A stretch of DNA of 64,000 nucleotides from an uncultured Spirochaetales bacterium (GTDB taxonomy: Bacteria; Spirochaetota; Spirochaetia; Sphaerochaetales; Sphaerochaetaceae). This document shows, piece by piece, positions 1 through 7,379 of the stretch. The notes below the pieces were generated by a model, which did no database searches, was not told where the DNA came from, and worked only from the letters and a program-made list of their open reading frames with translations. Positions within the stretch are counted from its first letter, which is position 1; each line of letters opens with the position of its first letter. The DNA is taken from NCBI GenBank assembly GCA_949282255.1, contig CASDPA010000008.1, forward strand, positions 1-64,000. The letters are read 5' to 3'. Position numbers and translations under genes: made by a program.

Positions 1-120
1 GAAGCCTTCCAGCTTGCCAGTTGAGATCGGATGGGAGGCGTGGGCGATGAGGCCATCAATCCGCTTCTCTTTAAGTTCGGCGAATCTCATCAATGCAGGT
101 CTACCTGAAGCAGAAGTCCA
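1..120 (-). pseudogene. ISL3-type transposase fragment, cut by the window edge
   Basis: The minus strand, read into the left edge, encodes SGRPALMRFAELKEKRIDGL followed by IAHASHPISTGKLEGF. This matches the C-terminal third of ISL3-family transposases, where a 'PALxxFA', 'GLxxHAxHxIST' and 'LEGxNNKIK' block precedes the end of the protein. Going upstream, the frame stays open only to a stop at 160-162, and the residues before about position 120 do not resemble a transposase, so the N-terminal part is missing. The element continues off the left edge, so its terminal repeats cannot be seen. It supports reading 1-7.2 kb as a mobile or decayed region. Confidence 0.62.
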
Positions 121-204
121 ACGGGAAGATGCTCCCGGATCCATATCTTTATCCTCATGTCATGACGATCGGAACGATAAGGAAGGTTTCTAAGGGAGGT
201 CCGG

Positions 205-381
205 ATGCCTAGAGTAAAACGAACGGATGAATGGAAGGCTCTTAACGTCCAGATATCAAAGACGCTATATGACCTTCTGAAGGAACGCTCGGAGATCAAG
301 GGCTAGACGATGACCATGACGCTGGAACGTATATTGACTTTGTTCTTCAAGGAACATCCGAATGAGGAAATCAAGGAATAA
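205..381 (+). pseudogene. Ribbon-helix-helix-like antitoxin or regulator with an in-frame stop
   Basis: A strong ribosome binding site (AAGGGAGG, 192-199) sits 5 bases before ATG 205. The frame encodes MPRVKRTDEWKALNVQISKT, then LYDLLKERSEIKG, then TAG at 304-306, then TMTMTLERILTLFFKEH and a final stop at 379-381. The beta-strand-like start (LNVQIS) followed by two helices is the layout of CopG/Arc ribbon-helix-helix DNA-binding proteins, as found in antitoxins. One base change (AAG or CAG to TAG) explains the break. The 33-residue product that remains would lack the second helix. Stop readthrough cannot be excluded but nothing suggests it. No toxin gene follows. Confidence 0.45.
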
Positions 382-410
382 GGGTTAATATAGATTCGAG
401 AGGGCAAAAT

Positions 411-443
411 AAAAAAGCCCCCTCGAGTTTTACGTCGGGAGGG
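411..443 (-). terminator. Rho-independent terminator after the TOTE-type gene
   Basis: On the minus strand a 9-bp stem (CCCTCCCGA with TCGAGGGGG, one mismatch and one G-T pair) closes an 8-base loop and is followed by CTTTTTT. It lies about 150 bases past the stop of the gene ending at 591 and fits the end of that single-gene transcript. A weaker hairpin (AAGCC/GGCTT) lies near 459-475. The rest of 382-590 shows nothing else. Confidence 0.55.
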
Positions 444-590
444 ATTCTGTCAGAATAAGCCTGAAACGGGCTTAACTACATGACATTTGCGGCAATGCCC
501 CCTATTCTATTGATTTAAGAAATATACACAAAAGCAATAAGTAAACTTACCTGTCTTATAATCTCTCTTTACATATTATCCGATGAGACA

Positions 591-3587
591 TCAGTGTATG
601 TCAGATAGCAAATCATCCTGTAAAAGACTTTCAGAAGCGAATTTATCCTCAATTCTGAGAATGCTTTTCCTCTTTTCGCCTTTTAACGTGTTCTTGCTGA
701 TAAACAACGTGTTAAGTTCTCCATACCAACATATAAGTCCATCTATGATAATATAATTTCTATGCGCTGTCGATTTCTCTAAGACAAGAGATCTCTCTTT
801 CAAAACCATGGCTACAGAAGTTGTAATGTTCATATTCTGATTTAAAAAACTACCTTTTAAGAGTGTATTCAATCCCCTCTTTTTCGCATTATTCATCTCA
901 TCAAGAATCTTGCGCGTGATTTCAGAAGGTAGAATATTAGTTATCGATATCACTATGGCCTTATTTGCATTCTTCATATCATTAAGGAGAGCTGGCAAAA
1001 ATGAGGTATCGTCATATACCATTTTCGCATATGGTTCCATATCATTCGATATTGAAGAAAATCCGAGCTTCTTATACACAGCTATCCTCTTAGAAAACAT
1101 GTGGCTGCATATGGGAATTCTATAATCCACATAATCGTAAATTAACGTAGAATGCTTACCATCTGCTTCTCTTGATATCCTCCCGGCAGCCTGTTGCAAT
1201 ACTCCCTCCTGCATATATGGAGAGGCAAGGAAAAGGGTATCCAGAGACGGGATATCCACACCCTCTCCTAAAAGTTTATCAGTTGCAATTAGAACGAATG
1301 AGCCTTCAGAGTATTTTAAATCAGCAAGAACAGATGATATCGACTTTGAAGACATGCTACCATCAAGGGTTATACATGGAATTGAAAGCTCTGACAGTTT
1401 TTCTTCTATGTTCTTATTTTGCTGAACTCTTCGGGTAAGAACCAGACTTTTCTTACCCTGAAAATATACCCTTGAAATATCCCCGGCAATAATTGTATTT
1501 CGCTTCTCATCGGAAGAAATCAAATCAAGGATATCGGAGAACTTCATTGTACGATATCCCGGAGGGACAACAGTATCTGAAAACCTCGTAGCATATTGTT
1601 GGGTTATCCCCCTCTCATATGCAAGCCGGGATGGTTCATAGTCAAACCTGACAGGTCCACACTCGGAGAAGACAATCCGCTCAAGCCCATCGGTTCTCTT
1701 AACTGTCGCAGATAGTCCATACACGTACTTTGCGCTAAGATCTTTCACAACGCTATGAAAACTTTCTGCTGCGATATGGTGGCATTCGTCAACTATAACA
1801 AGGCCATACTTATCAAAATCTTCCAATCCACCCTTATCTGCAATGGAAGAAAGGCTTTGTAACGTCACTATGTCAATAACTGCTGTAACTCTTTTCCTAC
1901 CACTGTGGTATACCCCAACAGAAGGAGATAGGCCTTTGCTTCTTATTTTCCTTTCAGGTAATGTTTTTACATCCAGATATTTTGCTAACATCTCCTCCCA
2001 TTGGTTTGCCAAAGCCTGCTTTTCAACAACTATGAGTGTCCGTTCCTTTAAACGTGAAATTAAAGAAATGGCAACTACCGTCTTTCCAAAACCAGTGGCA
2101 GAACACAGTATTCCGATATCAAAAGCTAAGAGCTGCTTTATCGCCTTCTCTTGATTATCTTTGAGCGTGCCTTTAAAAGTCGAATCAAGATTAGTACTGG
2201 AAATCCTATGGTCTTCTATACTGTATTTCACACCTATCCCACCTAGCAAGACTTTTACAGAGTCAAGCAAACCGCGTGGAAGTTTTAGTACCCTTTCGTT
2301 TTCTTCGTAAAGGACAATCCTTGAAGGTTCACCTCCCAGGTATCCGCCATTTCTAGAGAGATTCTTGTAATAACTGGGATTTGATATCGTAGCCATCCGT
2401 CTAAAGGCTTCCTGGGCCTTTGCAGATAGTGCACTTTTGTCAAAGCTTACCCCAGAAGAGAGATATAGTATGAGTTCTCCTTTCACATCATCCTTGCTAA
2501 TTTTAGGAATCCTTCTTATCCATCCAGGATTAATATCATCATCCTTCAAAGCAAACTCAGCCCCATTCAGATACGAACTATTAAGCATAGATAAATATGT
2601 CTGTACTTCTACCTTTGAATGCCTATGCACCGCAGAGAGATACTCAAACTGCTTTTTCAAAGGGTATGGTTTTCCCTCATCATCAAGAAAAACAGTACAA
2701 CCTCTTTCTGCTGCGGATAAAACGAAGGGAAGAAGTATAAGATTTCCTATTCCGGTCTTACCCAGGGTATCCTGGGAGGGAAATGTCCTATCATAAGAAC
2801 GCATGCTTACATCATCCATTTCCCTTGCCTTGTCAACAAAAGACAGGGCCAACCTCCTTGCATCCTTCGCATCTATATCCTCGCTAAAGAACAGCCAAAG
2901 ATGACAGCCATCCCCACTAAAACTTCTCTCCCACAGCAAAGAAAAACCAGCATTTCTAGCAGAACGCAGAATGCAGATAGCATCATGTTTCCATGTTGAC
3001 TCATCAAGGTCAATCGCAACAAACCTTGTAGTATTGTCATCCCTCAAAGGATATATCCCCACCGCATTGATTCCATCCTCATTTGGATTTTTAAAATTTC
3101 TAGCAATGATTTCTAAAGGTGTAAGTTTCCGATAATCCTTGGATTTACACTCCTTACATACATCCTTTCCTTTTTGTGTCATCTTTAGGCAACCCGCTTG
3201 CCAGTAGTTATTGCAAACTGGATAATATGTCGTCTTGTCTGAGCCCTTATTCTTACTTCTTTTAGCAAAAACATCGAGCCTCGGAGAAAACAAAGACAGA
3301 AGGAATTCCGCCTTTTCTTCTGTAGAATCCGAGGAAAAAGTTGCCCTTTCAAATTTAAGCGGAGGAACCTTGCTTTTGTCACAATACTTTTCAAGAGAAG
3401 CCAATACTGCTGCCTTTTCTTTCTGCAGCTCATTAAGTTTGCATGAAAGGGTCAGGATATCAGAATCAAGGTCTGAAAGTTTTTTCCTAAGTTCAACTTC
3501 GCTTTCAATCTTATATTTATCCCCTAAGAGTGTCATGCTATCAACAAACAATGATTGCCGTATTTTCGCCATAGCTAATGATAACAC
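591..3587 (-). CDS. TOTE-type protein: primase-like AEP domain, superfamily 2 helicase, PLD-type nuclease
   Basis: A 998-residue protein (GTG start at 3587; the ATG at 3572 would give 993 residues, and neither has a strong ribosome binding site). Visible domains in order: a coiled coil (about 28-70); a four-cysteine knuckle (C125, C133, C144, C147); an archaeo-eukaryotic primase fold with the DxD metal motif VAIDLDE (D193, D195), the sGxH motif SGDGCHLW (H229) and GIGNLILLPF; a DEAD/DEAH-type helicase with Walker A ATGFGKT (497-503), motif II DECHH (600-604) and motif III SAT; and a C-terminal phospholipase-D-like domain with AHRNYIIIDGLICWYGELN. This order is the one known as the TOTE conflict-system primase-helicase, thought to act against invading DNA or in transposons. 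The nuclease motif is HxN(x4)D, not HxK(x4)D, so cleavage may be altered. It is intact and stands alone, next to hipBA. Confidence 0.85.
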   Translation of the reverse strand: MLSLAMAKIRQSLFVDSMTLLGDKYKIESEVELRKKLSDLDSDILTLSCKLNELQKEKAAVLASLEKYCDKSKVPPLKFERATFSSDSTEEKAEFLLSLFSPRLDVFAKRSKNKGSDKTTYYPVCNNYWQAGCLKMTQKGKDVCKECKSKDYRKLTPLEIIARNFKNPNEDGINAVGIYPLRDDNTTRFVAIDLDESTWKHDAICILRSARNAGFSLLWERSFSGDGCHLWLFFSEDIDAKDARRLALSFVDKAREMDDVSMRSYDRTFPSQDTLGKTGIGNLILLPFVLSAAERGCTVFLDDEGKPYPLKKQFEYLSAVHRHSKVEVQTYLSMLNSSYLNGAEFALKDDDINPGWIRRIPKISKDDVKGELILYLSSGVSFDKSALSAKAQEAFRRMATISNPSYYKNLSRNGGYLGGEPSRIVLYEENERVLKLPRGLLDSVKVLLGGIGVKYSIEDHRISSTNLDSTFKGTLKDNQEKAIKQLLAFDIGILCSATGFGKTVVAISLISRLKERTLIVVEKQALANQWEEMLAKYLDVKTLPERKIRSKGLSPSVGVYHSGRKRVTAVIDIVTLQSLSSIADKGGLEDFDKYGLVIVDECHHIAAESFHSVVKDLSAKYVYGLSATVKRTDGLERIVFSECGPVRFDYEPSRLAYERGITQQYATRFSDTVVPPGYRTMKFSDILDLISSDEKRNTIIAGDISRVYFQGKKSLVLTRRVQQNKNIEEKLSELSIPCITLDGSMSSKSISSVLADLKYSEGSFVLIATDKLLGEGVDIPSLDTLFLASPYMQEGVLQQAAGRISREADGKHSTLIYDYVDYRIPICSHMFSKRIAVYKKLGFSSISNDMEPYAKMVYDDTSFLPALLNDMKNANKAIVISITNILPSEITRKILDEMNNAKKRGLNTLLKGSFLNQNMNITTSVAMVLKERSLVLEKSTAHRNYIIIDGLICWYGELNTLFISKNTLKGEKRKSILRIEDKFASESLLQDDLLSDIH

Positions 3588-3699
3588 ATTTAACTGCCAT
3601 TCCGTTTTCTCTCTAAAAACATCTCAATCTTTATCGAATTTTAATTTCTGACAAAGCCTTTCCTATGGACTTAAATTATTGGAAGAATAAAATCCATTA

Positions 3700-3750
3700 A
3701 TGTACCTTATATTGAATAAAATTAATAAATTTGTTATTTTTATGGTACAT
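3700..3750 (+). promoter_or_regulatory. hipBA promoter inside an inverted repeat (candidate HipB operator)
   Basis: TTGAAT (3712-3717), a 17-base spacer and TATTTT (3735-3740) form a sigma-70-like promoter reading into hipB. ATGTACC (3700-3706) and GGTACAT (3744-3750) form a perfect inverted 7-mer flanking it, with further matching A/T bases inward. The second arm overlaps the hipB start codon. HipB-type proteins bind paired half-sites over their own promoter, so autoregulation is a reasonable inference. The predicted transcription start falls within a few bases of the ATG at 3749 and no ribosome binding site is seen, so the hipB message may be leaderless. Confidence 0.45.
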
Positions 3751-4039
3751 GAAGAAGCAAACTTTACTATATCCGAAAGAACAAAGACTGTTATGCGAAA
3801 CAGGAAAACAGATTAAACTAGCAAGGAAACGCAGACGTATGACAATTACAGAGACCGCAACAAGGGCAAAATTGTCACGTCAGACTGTTAACAGAATTGA
3901 AAAAGGAGACCCAAGCGTTTCAATGGGAGCTTACCTTTCAGTACTGTTTGCTTTGAGATTGGAAGAAGACATACTCTGCCTGGCAAAAGATGATATTCTC
4001 GGACGAAGGATGCAGGATGAGGACCTGTTATTCAGGTGA
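3749..4039 (+). CDS. hipB: HipB-like Xre-family antitoxin and autorepressor
   Basis: A 96-residue protein, MKKQTLLYPKEQRLLC onward, with one helix-turn-helix of the Xre/Cro type in the middle (ITETATRAKLSRQTVNRIEK). The residue run GKQIKLARKRRRMTITE before it is the usual first helix of HipB-like proteins. It would repress the hipBA promoter and neutralise the kinase made by the next gene, which begins 4 bases past its stop. An in-frame TTG at 3731 lies inside the predicted -10 region, so ATG 3749 is preferred. The HipB label rests on the fold and the partner gene; nothing indicates loss of function. Confidence 0.8.
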   Translation: MKKQTLLYPKEQRLLCETGKQIKLARKRRRMTITETATRAKLSRQTVNRIEKGDPSVSMGAYLSVLFALRLEEDILCLAKDDILGRRMQDEDLLFR

Positions 4040-4043
4040 AGCT

Positions 4044-5285
4044 ATGAAAGATGTTTCCTTTTACTGTTATTTTGACTCTCCAATCTTCTCTGAAACTCCT
4101 ATCCTGATTGGGACAATCAGAGCCATATCTCTTGAAGGAAGAGGCATGCGTTACCGATTCCACTATGATTCTTCATGGAGCGACAGCAAAATTCAACTGA
4201 CACTTCATCCTGATTCTGAAGACGTATATAGCGACACTCACATTCCCACCTCTTTTTTGAATGACAATCTTCCTGATAGATGGGGAAGGACACTGATAGA
4301 AAGAAAAATGGCTAGAATGAGGAAACAACCCAATTCCCTATCTCCATTTTGCAGCGAATTGGATTATTTGATTTCAAGTGATGACTTTACACGCAAGGGG
4401 GCTATAAGAATCGCTGATACAGATGGAAACTGGATAGCCCAATCAGAGCCCCAAGTACCTCCAATCTCCTCCCTTGTTGATTACACATACGTAATTGAAG
4501 ACTACGAGAAAAACGGTGTAAGGAGTCAACTGTTTGAGGCTTTCTATTCTTCATCTTCTTCTTTGGGAGGGGCCCGTCCAAAATTGAATGTCAAAGATAG
4601 CAATGGGAATCTCTGGATTGCAAAAGTTCCATCTGTGAAAGACGACTACGATGTCGGAGCATGGGAGAATCTGATTTTGACTCTTGCGAGCAAAGCGGGC
4701 ATATCGGTCTCAGAGAATATGGTAGTAGAACATCCGAATGGGAAGCACAGCCTACTCTCAAAACGCTTTGACCGACAAGGGGAAGAAAGAATACATACAG
4801 CCTCAATGGCAAGTTTTATCAGAACTAAAAGCGATGATTCTTCGTTTATTGATATCGCTGAGGTAATCAGCCAAATCTCAGCGGATCTGAAAGAGGATTT
4901 GAAAGAACTATATAGGCGTGTAGTATTCAGTGCGGCTGTCAACAACACGGACAACCACTTGCACAACCACTCTATGATACTTACGAAAAGCGGATGGAGA
5001 CTATCACCTACATATGATATCAATCCGTGTTTTTCAAGTGACATGTCCGTTCTTGCTGTCGATTTCGGAGTGAAGACATTATCCCCCAGCGTTATCTTTG
5101 AAACCGCCCCTTGGTATGAAATTACAAAAAGAGAGGCAAAACAGATTTTCAAAGATGTTTTCGATTCTGTCGTTTCGTGGAAAAATGAAGCAGGAAGTCT
5201 TGGAATGAGCAAGGAAATACCATTGCTAGAGCCTGCATTCTTCCATCTTGGAGAGATAGAAGAAATCATAAGAAAAACAATTTAA
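4044..5285 (+). CDS. hipA: HipA-like serine/threonine kinase toxin
   Basis: A 413-residue HipA-family kinase. HipA of E. coli phosphorylates glutamyl-tRNA synthetase and stops growth; the target here is unknown. The N-terminal HipA subdomain carries the conserved LNDNLPDRWGRTLI. Kinase features follow: the glycine-rich loop SSSSLGGARPKL, the ATP-contacting lysine in NLWIAKVP, the catalytic-loop match NNTDNHLHNHSMI (Asp and Asn at the expected positions) and the metal-binding aspartate in LSPTYDINP. Length is slightly below the usual 420-440. AGGTGA (4034-4039), which includes the hipB stop, serves as ribosome binding site for ATG 4044, so the two genes are translated together. All core residues are present, so the pair looks functional. 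Confidence 0.87.
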   Translation: MKDVSFYCYFDSPIFSETPILIGTIRAISLEGRGMRYRFHYDSSWSDSKIQLTLHPDSEDVYSDTHIPTSFLNDNLPDRWGRTLIERKMARMRKQPNSLSPFCSELDYLISSDDFTRKGAIRIADTDGNWIAQSEPQVPPISSLVDYTYVIEDYEKNGVRSQLFEAFYSSSSSLGGARPKLNVKDSNGNLWIAKVPSVKDDYDVGAWENLILTLASKAGISVSENMVVEHPNGKHSLLSKRFDRQGEERIHTASMASFIRTKSDDSSFIDIAEVISQISADLKEDLKELYRRVVFSAAVNNTDNHLHNHSMILTKSGWRLSPTYDINPCFSSDMSVLAVDFGVKTLSPSVIFETAPWYEITKREAKQIFKDVFDSVVSWKNEAGSLGMSKEIPLLEPAFFHLGEIEEIIRKTI

Positions 5286-5384
5286 AAGCGGCTAATATCG
5301 TTGCCATTCCTCACTTCGTTTTGATTAGAACCTCAAAGCGTTATCCAATGCGGTATGATATCCTCATTAGGAGGGGCTGTTTTA

Positions 5385-6060
5385 TCAATAGTTTTTTTTC
5401 AAAACATGGGGGATTTTCATGGCGGACAGGAATACGTACGCAACCATGTGGCCATCCTTAGTCATTGCATTGATCGGCGTCTCAGACAACTTCTCATAAA
5501 GTTCAGGGAGTGTTTCCGGTTCGCAATACCTGATGCCGTCCTCTCTTCATGAACGGCGCCATTCCGCTATCGGAGCATATCGTCTTAAAGAAATCATGCA
5601 TCGACAGCATATCACCCCGGAAACTGATTCGGCAGTCATCGATTTCGTCATATCTCTCCGCCTCGCTGCATCCGCGGATGTGCTTACACCTTTTCTTGGC
5701 GCTGAGCCTGAAGTAGTTATGACCGTCATCACCTTTGTAAAGCTCCATCTAAGCGTTGCAGTACTTTGAATACCTGCTGCTTTCCACACAAAATAACCGG
5801 ACAACCTCGCCCTTGGATTTTCTTGAATAATACAATTCCAGAGCTTCATTCGAGGTATAGAAACGGGACATGCCTACAACTTTCGGATTCCCTTCCTTAT
5901 TTACGCGGACAACACGTTCGTCGCGCCTCAACTCACGATTTCTCACCTGCCCCTTCCGACGAGCAATCTTAAAAACCTTAAAACAGTTTTCCGGGCGCTG
6001 GTATCGCCGAAGTCGTCACAAATTATATGAATGCAATGCCGTCCCTTGTCTTCTACGAGA
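5385..6060 (-). pseudogene. Broken gene of unknown family, split over several frames
   Basis: On the minus strand, protein-like stretches follow each other in different frames with almost no gap. They are: RHCIHIICDDFGDTSARKTV (about 6040-5980); then FKIARRKGQVRNRELRRDER continuing through VVGMSRFYTSNEALELYYSR to a TAG at 5749-5751; then MELYKGDDGHNYFRLSAKKR onward in the same frame; then, after a shift near 5540, DGIRYCEPETLPELYEKLSE to SAMKIPHVLKKNY and a stop at 5385-5387. Joined together they would make about 210 residues with consistent codon use. I do not recognise the family, and no transposase or toxin motif is evident. It lies tail-to-tail with hipA and just downstream of the broken fic gene. 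Confidence 0.4.
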
Positions 6061-6086
6061 TGCCCGTATTAAAAATGTAAGGCTGC

Positions 6087-7116
6087 TTATTGCTTTAATT
6101 TGTATGCCCAATGTCCGCCTTCATAGTATTTTACGAGCTTGTCTTCTTCTGAAAAGCCTGAAAGAATCCGGTTTGCCGTGGCAGCTGATACATTACACAA
6201 CAATCGGACGTCTGCATTCATAATAAAATCATGCGTTTCCATAAACCGTTCAATCTGCCTCCATCGCAAAGCCTCCTTATCCATCTTACCATCGCTCATT
6301 CCATCACTCGCATTAATTGCATCAATGAGCGATGCTTTGATAGCCGAGAGCATGAACTCGATGAATACCGTCGACTCCCCTTCATCGTTGGAAGCATTTA
6401 TGGCTTTATAGTACTCCTGCTGCCGATCATGGATGATGGATTCCACCGGAAGCCAGGCGAAGTTCGGATTCCATTTAGAGAGCAGCAACGTATGCCACAG
6501 CCCCCCATACGCCCGTTACCATCGGCAAAGGGATGGATCAATTCCAGTTCATAATGGAATACAGAGCTACGGATAAGCATATGCACATCGCTGGTCCCTG
6601 ACCAGTCCAGCAATTCCATGACCAAATCAGGTACATACTGTGGAAACGCACCAAAATGCAGGATATTCCCTTCTCTGTCCGCCACGCCCAAGGACCGGGT
6701 GCGGAACATACCGGATTCTTACACCAAACCCCGAGTCATTATGCCATGGGCAGTCAGCAGGTCATCCACCGAATAAGGATCAAGTTCATCAAGCCGCTCA
6801 TAAATTTCATAGGCGTTCTTGACCTCGACAATATCCTAGGAAGAGCCAGCACATGTCTGCCATTCAACACAGCAGTCACCTGTTCCAAGGAAAGGGTATT
6901 TTGCTCGATGGCAAGAGAACCATGGATGGTTCTGATACGATTACTGCGCCGAAGCATCGGATTGGCAGAAAGAGATGCCGTAGCAGATATTTTACCCACC
7001 AGTTCCGCGATTTCCGCCACATAGTCGATCATTCGATTGGTGATTTCAAAAGGAGGCTTCTGGTTTCTCATATAACATCTAACCGGGTCTATCGTTGTTT
7101 TCATCATATCCTGCAT
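6087..7116 (-). pseudogene. Fic-family AMP-transferase gene with three lesions
   Basis: The three frames joined give a Fic protein of about 340 residues. The N-terminal Fic domain (MQDMMKTTIDPVRCYMRNQK onward) includes the inhibitory helix motif HGSLAIEQN. The catalytic motif HPFADGNGRMG (6500s) follows, then a C-terminal winged-helix-like part ending at 6087. Lesions: a frameshift near 6835 (NGRHVLALPRI should continue as DIVEVKNAYEIYERLDEL); a TAA stop at 6719-6721 (in ...MTRGLV*ESGMFRTR); and a one-base loss in a run of six G/C at 6501-6506, after GRMG, restored by reading LWHTLLLSKWNPN. Fic enzymes attach AMP to target proteins; the chromosomal forms with an internal inhibitory helix resemble toxin-antitoxin modules. 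Three separate breaks make a sequencing error unlikely as the whole explanation. Confidence 0.8.
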
Positions 7117-7255
7117 CGCTCATTTCATCAATCAAAACACTCTTGAATTTGAGCGATGCTTTCCTTTCTGAAGTGCACTGTGATTATTTTAAGCATCCTA
7201 AAACCTGATTTCGTATCTGCATTGCTTGCACTGGCACATAAATTTAACAACTTGT

Positions 7256-7283
7256 TTGCATTCCGAAAAAAATGTGTTATATT
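7256..7283 (+). promoter_or_regulatory. greA promoter
   Basis: TTGCAT (7256-7261), a 16-base spacer and TATATT (7278-7283) form a sigma-70-like promoter. The expected start near 7290 would give a leader of about 90 bases before greA, and that leader contains the terminator-like hairpin at 7310-7347. The stretch 7117-7255 between the broken fic gene and this promoter shows no other feature. Confidence 0.5.
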
Positions 7284-7309
7284 TTTCTGTAGAGAATATC
7301 TAGTACGTT

Positions 7310-7347
7310 CCGAGCAGATTGTATGATTCTGCCCGGTTTTCTTTTTC
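7310..7347 (+). promoter_or_regulatory. Terminator-like attenuator hairpin in the greA leader
   Basis: CCGAGCAGA (7310-7318) pairs with TCTGCCCGG (7328-7336), with one A-C mismatch, around a 9-base loop. TTTTCTTTTTCT follows directly. This is a canonical intrinsic terminator shape, lying between the greA promoter and its ribosome binding site (TGGAGGTG, 7366-7373). E. coli greA also has a leader terminator that limits readthrough and releases short RNAs. A similar autoregulation is inferred here. Confidence 0.55.
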
Positions 7348-7379
7348 TCTGAACTTTGTAAATTATGGAGGTGTTTTTC

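Noticed and set aside
93-212. Short plus-strand open frame (39 codons) reading MQVYLKQKSNGKMLPDPYLY onward and overlapping the ribbon-helix-helix start
   Set aside because: Its first part is antisense to the transposase remnant and it has no recognisable motif, so it is not listed as a gene.
6501-6506. Possible programmed frameshift at the run of six G/C in fic
   Set aside because: Two further lesions (a stop and another frameshift) lie in the same gene, so decay is the simpler reading.
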